Assembly (NCBI GenBank): GCA_021201515.1 | Contig: JAJQET010000148.1 | Span: 1 to 5,703 of the forward strand | Direction: 5' to 3' | Length of the DNA: 5,703 nucleotides | From: Clostridiales bacterium | GTDB taxonomy: Bacteria > Bacillota > Clostridia > Oscillospirales > Oscillospiraceae | Shown: positions 1-5,398 of the stretch, piece after piece | Layout of the letters: every line of letters starts with the position of its first letter | Position numbering within the stretch: position 1 is the first letter of the stretch | Translations under genes and position numbers: made by a program | The notes under the pieces: generated by a model | What the model saw: only the letters and a program-made list of their open reading frames with translations | Databases searched by the model: none | Told to the model about the DNA's origin: nothing

Positions 1-597
1 GCTATCCTCACCGCCGCCGCCGAGCTCCAGGAGGAGGGCTACTACACCGTGGCCTATGTGGACTGCTTCCGGGACAAGACCCTGGGCAGCGACACGGACT
101 ATTCCATCCTGACTGCCAGCGGCAGCCGCTGGACGGATCGGGCCGGCGCCCCCTGGGCCAGCCCCTCCAATGAGGACGTGCAGGACTACATCGTGTCCCT
201 GGTGACGGAGATCGCCGCGGCGGGCTTTGACGAGGTGGTGCTTCGGAACGCCGCCTATCCCACCCTGGGGGATACCGATTCCATCGCGGACGACAGCGAC
301 AAGACGGAGGTCATCACCGCCTTCTACGAGAAGCTGATCGACGCCCTGGCGGACTATGACATCGTCCTCAGCGTCTACACCGACGAGACCACCATCACCA
401 CCGGTGAAAACGCCCTTTCCGGCCAGACCCTCACCGAGCTCGGCAGGCTGGGCGGGCGGCTCTGGGTCAGCGGCGTCACCGACACCGAGGCCCTGGAGAC
501 AGCCCTGACCGAAGCCGGCTTTGGGGAAAACACCCTCTGCGTAGTGGTGGACGACCTGGACGCGGACAGCACCGCATCCCAGTGCGTCACCGATTAA
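1..597 (+). CDS. Putative glycoside hydrolase, DUF4015-type TIM-barrel domain (3' part only)
   Basis: The gene enters from the left edge in frame 1 and ends at TAA 595-597, leaving 198 residues and no start codon. The visible pattern fits the C-terminal half of the DUF4015 putative glycosyl hydrolase domain: a YYTVAYVDCFRDKTL strand near residues 14-28, then GSRWTDRAGAPWASPSNEDV (41-60, with W44, W52 and P55), a helix, GFDEVVLRNAAYP (75-87), and a helix/strand pair ending in IVLSVYTDE (121-129). The family is thought to act on glycans, often at the cell surface, but its substrate is generally not known. As I recall the family, the third motif usually reads close to GFDEIQFDYxRFP. Here the D and R positions are R82 and A85, so this is a divergent subfamily and activity cannot be assumed. 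A hairpin follows, so the gene is probably last in its transcript. GTG 49 could be read as a start, but coding clearly continues upstream of it. The fold assignment is fairly secure; the biochemical role is not. Confidence 0.72.
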   Translation, partial: AILTAAAELQEEGYYTVAYVDCFRDKTLGSDTDYSILTASGSRWTDRAGAPWASPSNEDVQDYIVSLVTEIAAAGFDEVVLRNAAYPTLGDTDSIADDSDKTEVITAFYEKLIDALADYDIVLSVYTDETTITTGENALSGQTLTELGRLGGRLWVSGVTDTEALETALTEAGFGENTLCVVVDDLDADSTASQCVTD

Positions 598-616
598 GCA
601 AACTATATGGACGGGG

Positions 617-650
617 AACGCCGCCGCAGGACTTCCTGCGGCGGCGTTTT
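617..650 (+). terminator. Intrinsic terminator after the DUF4015 gene
   Basis: A perfect 14-bp inverted repeat (617-630 with 635-648, AACGCCGCCGCAGG and its complement) encloses an ACTT loop. It is followed by a short T run (647-650) that continues as GTCGT. It starts 19 bases after the stop codon and separates this gene from the sigma operon. The U-tract is short, but the stem is very stable. Confidence 0.82.
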
Positions 651-655
651 GTCGT

Positions 656-743
656 AAAAAATTTTCTCTCCTGTGTCACATTTTGCCCTTCCCGATTGTT
701 TCTATAACAGAAGGCCCGTAAGGGAGAAAGGAGGCGGTACACC
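656..743 (+). promoter_or_regulatory. Promoter/leader region of sigma operon 1, alignable with that of operon 2
   Basis: This segment holds AAAAAATTTT (656-665), CTCCTGTGTCACATTT (668-683), a -10-like TATAAC (703-708) and AAGGCCC (711-717), then the ribosome binding site. The same elements occur in the same order at 2681-2765 upstream of the second sigma gene, with nearly the same distance to the start codon (41 versus 39 bases from TATAA). No good TTGACA is present at a 16-18 base spacing. TGTCACATTT loosely resembles the TGAAACnTTT -35 of Bacillus ECF promoters, but no CGTC -10 is visible. The conservation is seen directly; the promoter role is inferred. Confidence 0.5.
728..734 (+). promoter_or_regulatory. 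Ribosome binding site that sets the GTG start of sigma 1
   Basis: AAGGAGG lies 9 bases before GTG 744. It fixes the start at this GTG; no ATG with comparable spacing is available. Confidence 0.8.
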
Positions 744-1214
744 GTGGATTACGAGGAGGCCGTCCGGCAAAACCTGGACGTGGTCTACCGGGCGGCGCTG
801 GCCTGCTGTCAAAATCCGGCGGACGCCGAGGACGTGGTGCAGTCCACCTTTGAAAAGCTGCTGCGGTCGGACACCGCCTTCACCGACGAGGCCCACCTCC
901 GCCGCTGGCTGGTGCGGGTGGCGGTGAACGAGGGGCGGAACCTGTGGAAGTCCTTCTGGCGGCGGAACGTCGCCTCCCTGGAGGGGCTGAACCTGGAGCC
1001 TGTCGCTCCGGAGGGCGGGCAGACGGCGCTGCTGGAGGCGGTGCTGGCCCTGCCGGTGGAGTACCGCACGGTGCTGCATCTGTACTACTACGAAGGGTAC
1101 AGTACCAGGGAAATCGCCCAGCTCCTGCACCTGACGGAGGCCAACGTGCGCACCCGCATGAAGCGGGGGCGGGATAAGCTGCGGCAGCAGCTGACAAAGG
1201 AGGAATTGAAATGA
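744..1214 (+). CDS. ECF-type RNA polymerase sigma factor (sigma-70 family), copy 1
   Basis: A 156-residue protein with the two-domain layout of extracytoplasmic-function sigma factors, which direct RNA polymerase to a small regulon. Region 2 covers about residues 10-75, with DAEDVVQSTFEKLL (27-40) as the core-binding motif 2.2 and AHLRRWLVRVAVNEGRN as the 2.3/2.4 helix. Region 4 covers about 102-150, with ALPVEYRTVLHLYYYEGYS leading into the helix-turn-helix STREIAQLLHLTEANVRTRM (120-139), which should read the -35 element. The length is close to usual for the family. The start is GTG, behind AAGGAGG. The stop TGA overlaps the ATG of the next gene (ATGA), so the two products are probably translationally coupled. 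It is a clear paralogue of the sigma factor at 2766-3251; both share LYYYEGYS and a TRM-basic C-terminal helix. Which promoters it recognises cannot be seen. Confidence 0.92.
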   Translation: MDYEEAVRQNLDVVYRAALACCQNPADAEDVVQSTFEKLLRSDTAFTDEAHLRRWLVRVAVNEGRNLWKSFWRRNVASLEGLNLEPVAPEGGQTALLEAVLALPVEYRTVLHLYYYEGYSTREIAQLLHLTEANVRTRMKRGRDKLRQQLTKEELK

Positions 1215-2230
1215 ACGACAAGTTACAACAGCAGTATCGCACCGCCATGGACGGGGTACACGCCCCGGCGGAGCTGGAGGTCCGTGTGCGGGGGCTGAAC
1301 CGAACCGCCCGCTGGAGTTCCTCCGGCTGGGTGCGGAAGGCGGTCAGCGGCGGGCTGGCGGCAGCTCTGGCCCTGGCGGTCGCCAACGGGGCGGCCTACG
1401 CCGTCACCGGCAGCACCTGGGTGGAGCATCTGGCGCAGACTGTCCTCTATTTCCACGACGGCGAGGAGGAGACACAGACCGCGGTGAAGGAGGAGGACGC
1501 CAGGATCGACCTGTCCTCCCAGTGGGTCACAGGGGAGGACTCGGAGGACGACGCCATCGACTGGAGCACCCCGGAGGGGGTGGCCGCCCTTCAGGCGCTG
1601 GTGGCAGACCAGTTCGACTGCTCCGACGGAAGCTACACCTGCCTGCTGGACGAGACCGGCAGCGGGGAGGACGGCTGGCTCCGTCAGGTGGTACGGCTCT
1701 CCTCAGACTACCTCCGGGACCATTATGAGCAGAACTATCTGGCGGACGATGCCGCCGACCTGACCGCCCTGCTGCCCTGGGGCGAAGGGTGGGATCTCTC
1801 CTGGGTGGGGAGGCACTACGACGCTGTGCCTGAGTGCAGCTGGCTGGGGCTGCGCTACACGAACAGCATGGACGCGCCGGTTTCCGCCGCCTATCTCACT
1901 GGCTACTATGTCAGCGACGACGGCGGGCTGCTCCAACTCTGGTGCGCCTACGACAGCGGCGCTGAAACATGGGCGGACCATGTGAACGAGGAGGAGCTGG
2001 ACTTCCATGAGACGTATACCACCGCCGACGGCGTGACCGTCGCCTTCCTGGGCCGGGACAGCAGAATCATGGGCGAGCTGTCTCTGGAGGGGATGACCCT
2101 CTACCTGTTCGGGACAGACCTGACCCTGACGGAGCTGGAGGAGGTGGCCGACCATCTGGAGCTGGCCGCTCTGGTGGAGGGTTATGCCGACTATCTGGCG
2201 GGGGAGGGTTCCTTAGACAAGGAAGGTTGA
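1211..2230 (+). CDS. Putative membrane-anchored anti-sigma/sensor protein, partner of sigma 1
   Basis: A 339-residue protein translated from ATG 1211 behind AAAGGAGG (1196-1203), which lies inside the end of the sigma gene. Residues 1-42 form a short basic cytoplasmic part (LQQQYRTAMDGVHAPAELEV), 44-66 a single Ala/Gly-rich membrane segment, and about 67-339 an acidic outer domain. I see no HxxxCxxC zinc-finger anti-sigma motif. The role is inferred from operon position, topology and the matching N-terminus of the partner protein at 3241. The C-terminal stretch with DGVTVAFLGRD (273-283), TLYLFGTDLTLTELEEVADH (296-315) resembles the DUF4367 domain found in Clostridial anti-sigma-like proteins, but I could not test this. 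The last codons (SLDKEG and stop, 2210-2230) lie inside a dispersed repeat that also occurs at 5538, so the original C-terminus may have been replaced. Family membership is moderately sure; the sensed signal is unknown. Confidence 0.75.
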   Translation: MNDKLQQQYRTAMDGVHAPAELEVRVRGLNRTARWSSSGWVRKAVSGGLAAALALAVANGAAYAVTGSTWVEHLAQTVLYFHDGEEETQTAVKEEDARIDLSSQWVTGEDSEDDAIDWSTPEGVAALQALVADQFDCSDGSYTCLLDETGSGEDGWLRQVVRLSSDYLRDHYEQNYLADDAADLTALLPWGEGWDLSWVGRHYDAVPECSWLGLRYTNSMDAPVSAAYLTGYYVSDDGGLLQLWCAYDSGAETWADHVNEEELDFHETYTTADGVTVAFLGRDSRIMGELSLEGMTLYLFGTDLTLTELEEVADHLELAALVEGYADYLAGEGSLDKEG

Positions 2231-2396
2231 AGGAACTACGCTTTGCCCGACCGGCGGGCCTCCTTAGATAACGTTCGCTATCGAGGCTTTGCCCGGCCTT
2301 CCCTTGCCAGGGAAGCGGGGCCTGCTTTTCTTGCGCCGCCAAGAAAAGCAGCAAAAGAAGGCGGCTCAAGAGGGGGACCTGCGGCCCCCTCTTAAG
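2210..2396. repeat. Dispersed multi-hairpin intergenic repeat, copy 1
   Basis: This copy matches 5538-5703. Identical blocks include TTGCCCGACCGGCGG (2243-2257), a 21-base block at 2261-2281 and a 36-base block at 2288-2323. The copy contains four potential hairpins: TCCTT/AAGGA (2210-2223); CTTCCCT TGCC AGGGAAG within 2298-2315; a 12-bp stem 2322-2333 with 2340-2351 around a CGCCGC loop; and AAGAGGGGG (2368-2376) with CCCCCTCTT (2385-2393), extended by CC/GG past a bulged A. The third stem differs from copy 2 at two pairs, both changed in a compensatory way. No transposase or target-site duplication is visible. It could be a MITE-like mobile repeat or a structured RNA element. The right boundary cannot be set, because copy 2 runs off the window. 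The left end overlaps the 3' end of the anti-sigma 1 gene. Confidence 0.85.
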
Positions 2397-2434
2397 AATC
2401 TCCCTGTATCCCGCCGGGGCTTCGCGCTGTCCAA

Positions 2435-2510
2435 TTTATAAGTGGTCTGTCAGGCAACAGACGAAGTAACTTTCAGGTGGTGAGACTGCCGCCGATGGCG
2501 GCTGGGTACG
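2435..2510 (+). other. Hairpin-rich spacer, possible small RNA body
   Basis: After the repeat there is a TATAAG-like hexamer (2437-2442), a hairpin GTCTGT CAGGCA ACAGAC (2445-2462), an unpaired stretch, and a hairpin GCCGCC GAT GGCGGC (2488-2502). The terminator-like structure at 2511-2560 follows directly. Two helices plus a terminator in about 115 bases would fit a small RNA or a leader. I cannot match it to a known riboswitch class, and there is no adjacent gene that it would control in cis except the sigma 2 operon 200 bases further on. Confidence 0.3.
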
Positions 2511-2560
2511 ATTGCCGTTCCGCCCTGCCGGAGGCGGGCGGAACGAGCAATTTTATTATC
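2511..2560 (+). terminator. Strong terminator-like hairpin in the 2231-2765 spacer
   Basis: ATTGC (2511-2515) pairs with GCAAT (2547-2551) around a bulged A. CGTTCCGCCC (2516-2525) pairs with GGGCGGAACG (2536-2545), and GCC/GGC (2527-2529, 2533-2535) closes a GGA loop. The sequence then runs TTTTATTAT. It points along the + strand; there is no T tract on the other side. It lies 280 bases after the nearest upstream stop codon, so it may end either operon 1 or a separate short transcript. Confidence 0.65.
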
Positions 2561-2661
2561 CAACGGCGGATAATATCTGCCTGAACCGCAAAGAAGTAGC
2601 TTCTGATGAAAAAACGTGATAATCGATTGTTTTTTACATTGGGCACAAGCCCCTCCCCCGC

Positions 2662-2690
2662 AAAATTTTCAAAATTTTTCAAAAATTTTT
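2662..2690. promoter_or_regulatory. Three phased A/T tracts (curved DNA or UP element)
   Basis: AAAATTTT, AAAATTTTT and AAAAATTTTT follow one another with single C spacers, starting at 2662, 2671 and 2681. The period of 9-10 bases is close to one helical turn. AnTn tracts repeated in phase are known to bend DNA. They sit directly upstream of the sigma 2 promoter region. Confidence 0.55.
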
Positions 2691-2765
2691 CCTCCGGTGC
2701 AGACATTTCCTCCCGCCGGAGGATATTATAAGTGAAGGGCCTTTCAAACGTGAGGAAGTGATACA
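2681..2765 (+). promoter_or_regulatory. Promoter/leader region of sigma operon 2
   Basis: The order of elements matches the region before sigma 1: AAAAATTTTT (2681-2690), CTCCGGTGCAGACATTT (2692-2708), TATAAG (2727-2732; TATTAT at 2724 overlaps it) and AAGGGCC (2735-2741). In addition, a 6-bp palindrome TCCTCC CGCC GGAGGA (2708-2723) fills the space just upstream of the -10-like box and is missing in operon 1. It could be an operator or a hairpin. Promoter use is inferred. Confidence 0.5.
2752..2760 (+). promoter_or_regulatory. Ribosome binding site that sets the TTG start of sigma 2
   Basis: GAGGAAGTG followed by AT resembles the extended anti-16S consensus AAGGAGGTGAT and lies at normal distance from TTG 2766. 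It supports the TTG start; the nearby GTG codons at 2750 and 2758 are out of frame. Confidence 0.65.
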
Positions 2766-3251
2766 TTGACGGAGCAGGAATTTACCCGGGCGGCGGAGCG
2801 GTACAGCGACATGATCTTCCGCCTCGCCTTCCATTACTGCGGCAACCGCTACGACGCGGATGACATCGTTCAGACCGTCCTGCTGAAGCTGCTGGAGACC
2901 ACCCGCCCCTTTGACGGGGAGGAGCATCTACGGAACTGGCTGTTGCGGGTCACCATCAACGATTGCCGGAAGCTGCTCCGCGCCCCCTGGCGGTGCAGGC
3001 ATGAGGCGCTGGAGGACTACGCCAATTCCCTCTACGCCGACAGCCCGGAGGACAGCGGCCTGTTTCTGGCGGTGATGGAGCTGCCCAGGCGCTACCGGGT
3101 GGTGACCTGCCTGTACTACTACGAGGGCTACAGCGTCAATGAAATTTCCCAAATCACCGGCAGCAACCCCTCCACCATCCGCACCCGGATGCAGAAGGCC
3201 CGTTCGCTGCTGAAAGCAAAGCTCAAGGAGGAATGGAGCGATGACGAATAG
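2766..3251 (+). CDS. ECF-type RNA polymerase sigma factor (sigma-70 family), copy 2
   Basis: A 161-residue sigma factor with region 2 at about residues 10-75 (YDADDIVQTVLLKLL at 29-43; EEHLRNWLLRVTINDCRKLL at 52-71) and region 4 at about 103-152 (ELPRRYRVVTCLYYYEGYS, then the helix-turn-helix SVNEISQITGSNPSTIRTRM at 123-142). The linker between the domains (about 76-102) is short and acidic, as usual in ECF proteins. Translation starts at TTG, a weak start codon that may keep the amount low. The gene ends with SDDE, and its stop at 3249-3251 lies 11 bases inside the next gene, so the pair is likely translationally coupled. It is paralogous to the sigma factor at 744. The differing recognition-helix residues (SNPSTIRT versus TEANVRT) leave open whether the two share targets. 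Confidence 0.92.
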   Translation: MTEQEFTRAAERYSDMIFRLAFHYCGNRYDADDIVQTVLLKLLETTRPFDGEEHLRNWLLRVTINDCRKLLRAPWRCRHEALEDYANSLYADSPEDSGLFLAVMELPRRYRVVTCLYYYEGYSVNEISQITGSNPSTIRTRMQKARSLLKAKLKEEWSDDE

Positions 3252-3780
3252 GGAACGGTACCGGAGGACCTTTGGCGCACTCCACGCCTCGCCGGACACT
3301 GTATTGGAGGTAACGAAGATGAAACAAAACAAACGGCGTGTGCTGCGGCCCCTGACCGGGCTGGCGGCAGCCGTGGCGGCCATGGCGCTGCTGGTTGGCT
3401 CCGCCTTCGCTGTGAACGAGGTCACAGACGGGGCGCTGGCGGAGCGCATCCAGAGCATCAGCGTATGGTTCAACGGTCAGGAGACGGAGACCACCCTGGT
3501 CAGCACCGGGGAAGGCACCTATGACGTGGTGGCGGACGGCGAGACCATTGGCACCGTCACCGAGGACGAGGACTCCGTGGAATTCAACTGTGATTCCGAT
3601 GAGGACGAGGGCCGCATTGCCATGGAATGGGACGGCGGCTCCATTGAAATGGAGTGGAGCGGCACCGGCGGAGGCAGCGCCGGCGCCAGCTTCGGCACAG
3701 GTGCCGGCGAGGAGGAAACCGTCACCGTCACCGAGGGCGTCAGCGAGGCCGCCCCGGAGGCATCGGAGGACAGCGAATAA
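3241..3780 (+). CDS. Putative membrane-anchored anti-sigma/sensor protein, partner of sigma 2
   Basis: A 179-residue protein from ATG 3241, behind AAGGAGG (3225-3231) inside the sigma gene. The cytoplasmic part, residues 1-35 (YRRTFGALHASPDTVLEVTK), parallels YRTAMDGVHAPAELEV of the partner at 1211. One membrane segment spans about 36-58. Just after it, ERIQSISVWFNGQETETT (68-85) again resembles the matching part of the first protein (HLAQTVLYFHDGEEETQT). The outer domain is short, acidic and low in complexity, with a near repeat MEWDGGS/MEWSGTGG (128-144) and a Gly/Ser/Glu-rich tail, unlike the larger outer domain of its paralogue. An anti-sigma role is inferred from position and topology. 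No zinc-finger motif is present. An internal ATG at 3319 with its own GGAGG could give a form lacking the sigma-binding part. Confidence 0.72.
   Translation: MTNRERYRRTFGALHASPDTVLEVTKMKQNKRRVLRPLTGLAAAVAAMALLVGSAFAVNEVTDGALAERIQSISVWFNGQETETTLVSTGEGTYDVVADGETIGTVTEDEDSVEFNCDSDEDEGRIAMEWDGGSIEMEWSGTGGGSAGASFGTGAGEEETVTVTEGVSEAAPEASEDSE
3306..3321 (+). promoter_or_regulatory. Possible internal translation start in the anti-sigma 2 gene
   Basis: GGAGG (3306-3310) stands 8 bases before the in-frame ATG 3319 (residue 27). The product would begin MKQNKRR and run straight into the membrane segment, like a signal anchor. The parallel N-terminus in the first anti-sigma protein argues that the full-length form is the main one. 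Confidence 0.35.
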
Positions 3781-3807
3781 CCCATAGCATCACCCACAGC
3801 CATCAAC

Positions 3808-3850
3808 GGGGGCTGCCGCGCACTTCGCCGCGGCCCCCACATGCTGTTTT
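3808..3850 (+). terminator. Terminator-like hairpin after sigma operon 2
   Basis: GGGGGC (3808-3813) pairs with GCCCCC (3833-3838). Inside, CGCG (3817-3820) pairs with CGCG (3829-3832), leaving a TGC bulge and an 8-base loop. A TTTT run comes only at 3847-3850, eight bases past the stem, so termination may be weak. It lies 28 bases after the stop codon. Confidence 0.5.
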
Positions 3851-3897
3851 CGGCGGCGGTTCGGGCTGGAAACTGCCCCCGCTCCCGCCGTTTTCTT
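3851..3897 (+). terminator. Second possible terminator after sigma operon 2
   Basis: CGGCGG (3851-3856) pairs with CCGCCG (3885-3890), with an inner GGGC/GCCC pair (3863-3866, 3875-3878). TTTTCTT follows directly at 3891. The internal loop is large, so the structure is less certain than its U-tract suggests. It may back up the hairpin just before it. Confidence 0.4.
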
Positions 3898-3960
3898 CAA
3901 AATTCCAAAAAAACCCCACAATCCGCGGCGTTTTTGGTTTTATTGCTGATTTACGCGGAG

Positions 3961-4050
3961 CAAAATAAAAGTTAATATAAAAGTGTAAAAAAGCCGGCGG
4001 AGTATGGGCTTCGCCCGGCGCGAGACATTATAATTATAGGAGGAACACAC
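3961..4050 (+). promoter_or_regulatory. Leader of the BMP lipoprotein gene
   Basis: An A-rich stretch with a -10-like TATAAA (3976-3981) is followed by a hairpin-forming segment (GCCGGCG near 3993 with CGCCCGGC ending near 4019, or the inner GGGC TTC GCCC). AGGAGGA (4038-4044) then lies 6 bases before ATG 4051. No convincing -35 box is visible, so the start of transcription is uncertain. The hairpin would lie in the 5' leader if TATAAA is used. Confidence 0.4.
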
Positions 4051-5373
4051 ATGAAGAAGTTTTTAGCTCTGATGCTGGCCCTGTGCATGACCTTCAGCCT
4101 GGCAGCCTGCGGCTCCAGCTCCGACGACGGCGAGGACGAAGGCAGCGCTTCCACCGCCTCCGGCTCCACCACTGAGGAGGGCGACGCCTCCACCGACGGC
4201 GACGCTTCCAGCTCCGCCGAGGGTGAGAGCACCGCCGCCAACAGCGATGTCAAGATCGGCGTCGTCCTGCTGGATGACGAGAATGCGGGCTACACCTACG
4301 CTCACATCGCCGGCATCCAGACCGCCGCCGAGAACCTGGGCCTCAGCGACGACCAGATCCTCTGGAAGTACAACATCAGCGAGGATGAGAGCTGCTACGA
4401 TGCCTGCGTTGACCTGGTGGAGAGCGGCTGCACACTGATCCTCACCAACTCCTACGGCCATCAGTCCTACTGCCAGCAGGCCGCCAGCGAGTTCCCTGAG
4501 GTGGAGTTCGTGGCCCTGACCGGCGACACCGCCAACCAGGCCGGGCTGGATAACTTCCACAACGCCTTCACCTGCGTCTATCAGTCCCGCTACGTCTCCG
4601 GCGTGGTGGCCGGCATGAAGATTGCCGAGCTGGTGGAGAACGGCGAGCTGTCCGACGAGAACTACGACGCCGACGGCAACGTGAAGATCGGCTATGTGGG
4701 CGCATATCCCTACGCCGAAGTGGTCTCCGGCTACACCGCCTTCTTCCTGGGCGTCCAGAGCGTCTATGAGAACGTCAGCATGGAGGTGCAGTACACCAAC
4801 TCCTGGTTCGACCTGACCGGCGAGTATGAGGCCGCCAAGGCTCTGATTTCCGACGGCTGCGTCATCATCGGCCAGCACGCCGACTCCACCGGCGCCCCCT
4901 CCGCCTGCCAGGAGATGTATGAGGCCGGCACCACCGTCTACTCCGTGGGCTACAACATCGATATGCTGTCCGTGGCCCCCAACGCCGCCTTGGTCTCCGC
5001 CACCAACGTGTGGGCCGTCTACTATGAGTACGCCTTCAGCTGCGCCCTGAACGGCGAGGAAATCGCCACCGACTGGGCCGAGGGCTATGAGACCGGCGCC
5101 GTGGCCATCACCACCCTGGGCGACGCCTGCGCTGAGGGCACCGCCGAGAAGGTGGCCGAGGTGGAGGCCGCCCTGACGGACGGTACGCTCCAGGTCTTTG
5201 ACTGCTCCACCTTCACCGTGGACGGCGAGAACCCCACCTCCATCCTGATCGACATGGATCTGGACTATGTGGGCGATACGGAAGGCGTCGTGGACGGCGT
5301 GTTCCAGGAGTCCGTGCTCCGCTCTGCCCCCGGCTTCACCGCCAGAATCGACGGCATCACCGAGCTGAACTGA
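4051..5373 (+). CDS. BMP/PnrA-family substrate-binding lipoprotein of an ABC importer
   Basis: A 440-residue exported lipoprotein. Residues 1-19 are a signal peptide with the lipobox LAAC, so C20 should be lipidated and the protein anchored outside the membrane. Residues 21-64 are an acidic Ser/Gly/Thr-rich tether, which makes the protein longer than typical members. From VKIGVVLLDDENAGYTYAHI (67-86) to the end it follows the Bmp/PnrA fold (PF02608), with VKIGYVGAYPYAEVVSGYTA (211-230) and QHADSTGAPSACQEMYEAG (275-293), followed by YSVGYNIDMLSVAPNA (297-312) and WAVYYEY in the ligand/hinge area. Characterised relatives bind purine nucleosides for import, but this QHADSTG...GYNIDM subfamily is common in Clostridia and its ligand is not evident. 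The usual ATPase and two permease genes are not in the 330 bases that follow. ATG 4051 has a strong AGGAGGA. The family call is secure; the substrate is not. Confidence 0.93.
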   Translation: MKKFLALMLALCMTFSLAACGSSSDDGEDEGSASTASGSTTEEGDASTDGDASSSAEGESTAANSDVKIGVVLLDDENAGYTYAHIAGIQTAAENLGLSDDQILWKYNISEDESCYDACVDLVESGCTLILTNSYGHQSYCQQAASEFPEVEFVALTGDTANQAGLDNFHNAFTCVYQSRYVSGVVAGMKIAELVENGELSDENYDADGNVKIGYVGAYPYAEVVSGYTAFFLGVQSVYENVSMEVQYTNSWFDLTGEYEAAKALISDGCVIIGQHADSTGAPSACQEMYEAGTTVYSVGYNIDMLSVAPNAALVSATNVWAVYYEYAFSCALNGEEIATDWAEGYETGAVAITTLGDACAEGTAEKVAEVEAALTDGTLQVFDCSTFTVDGENPTSILIDMDLDYVGDTEGVVDGVFQESVLRSAPGFTARIDGITELN

Positions 5374-5398
5374 GTCCAACCAAATAACTGTTACTGCG

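Noticed and set aside
880..1386. Minus-strand open frame across the sigma 1 / anti-sigma 1 junction
   Set aside because: Ala/Pro/Arg-rich composition with no recognisable domain; it lies opposite two well-supported genes.
2067..2369. Minus-strand frame reading through repeat copy 1
   Set aside because: The repeat copies differ by insertions of lengths that would break the frame upstream of the conserved blocks, and the conserved feature is stem pairing, not codons.
2470..2515. Slight likeness to the AGGTGG-GA-ACTG stretch of SAM-I riboswitches
   Set aside because: The required GGCAACC core and P2/P4 arrangement are missing, and no methionine or sulfur gene follows.
2473..2766. 97-codon minus-strand open frame in the spacer before sigma 2
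   Set aside because: It runs through the terminator-like hairpin, the phased A/T tracts and the conserved promoter block, and has no Shine-Dalgarno sequence before its ATG.
4029..4034. Perfect TATAAT as the -10 box of the BMP gene
   Set aside because: Transcription would start within or after the AGGAGGA ribosome binding site at 4038-4044, leaving no usable leader. It is probably just A/T-rich sequence before the site.
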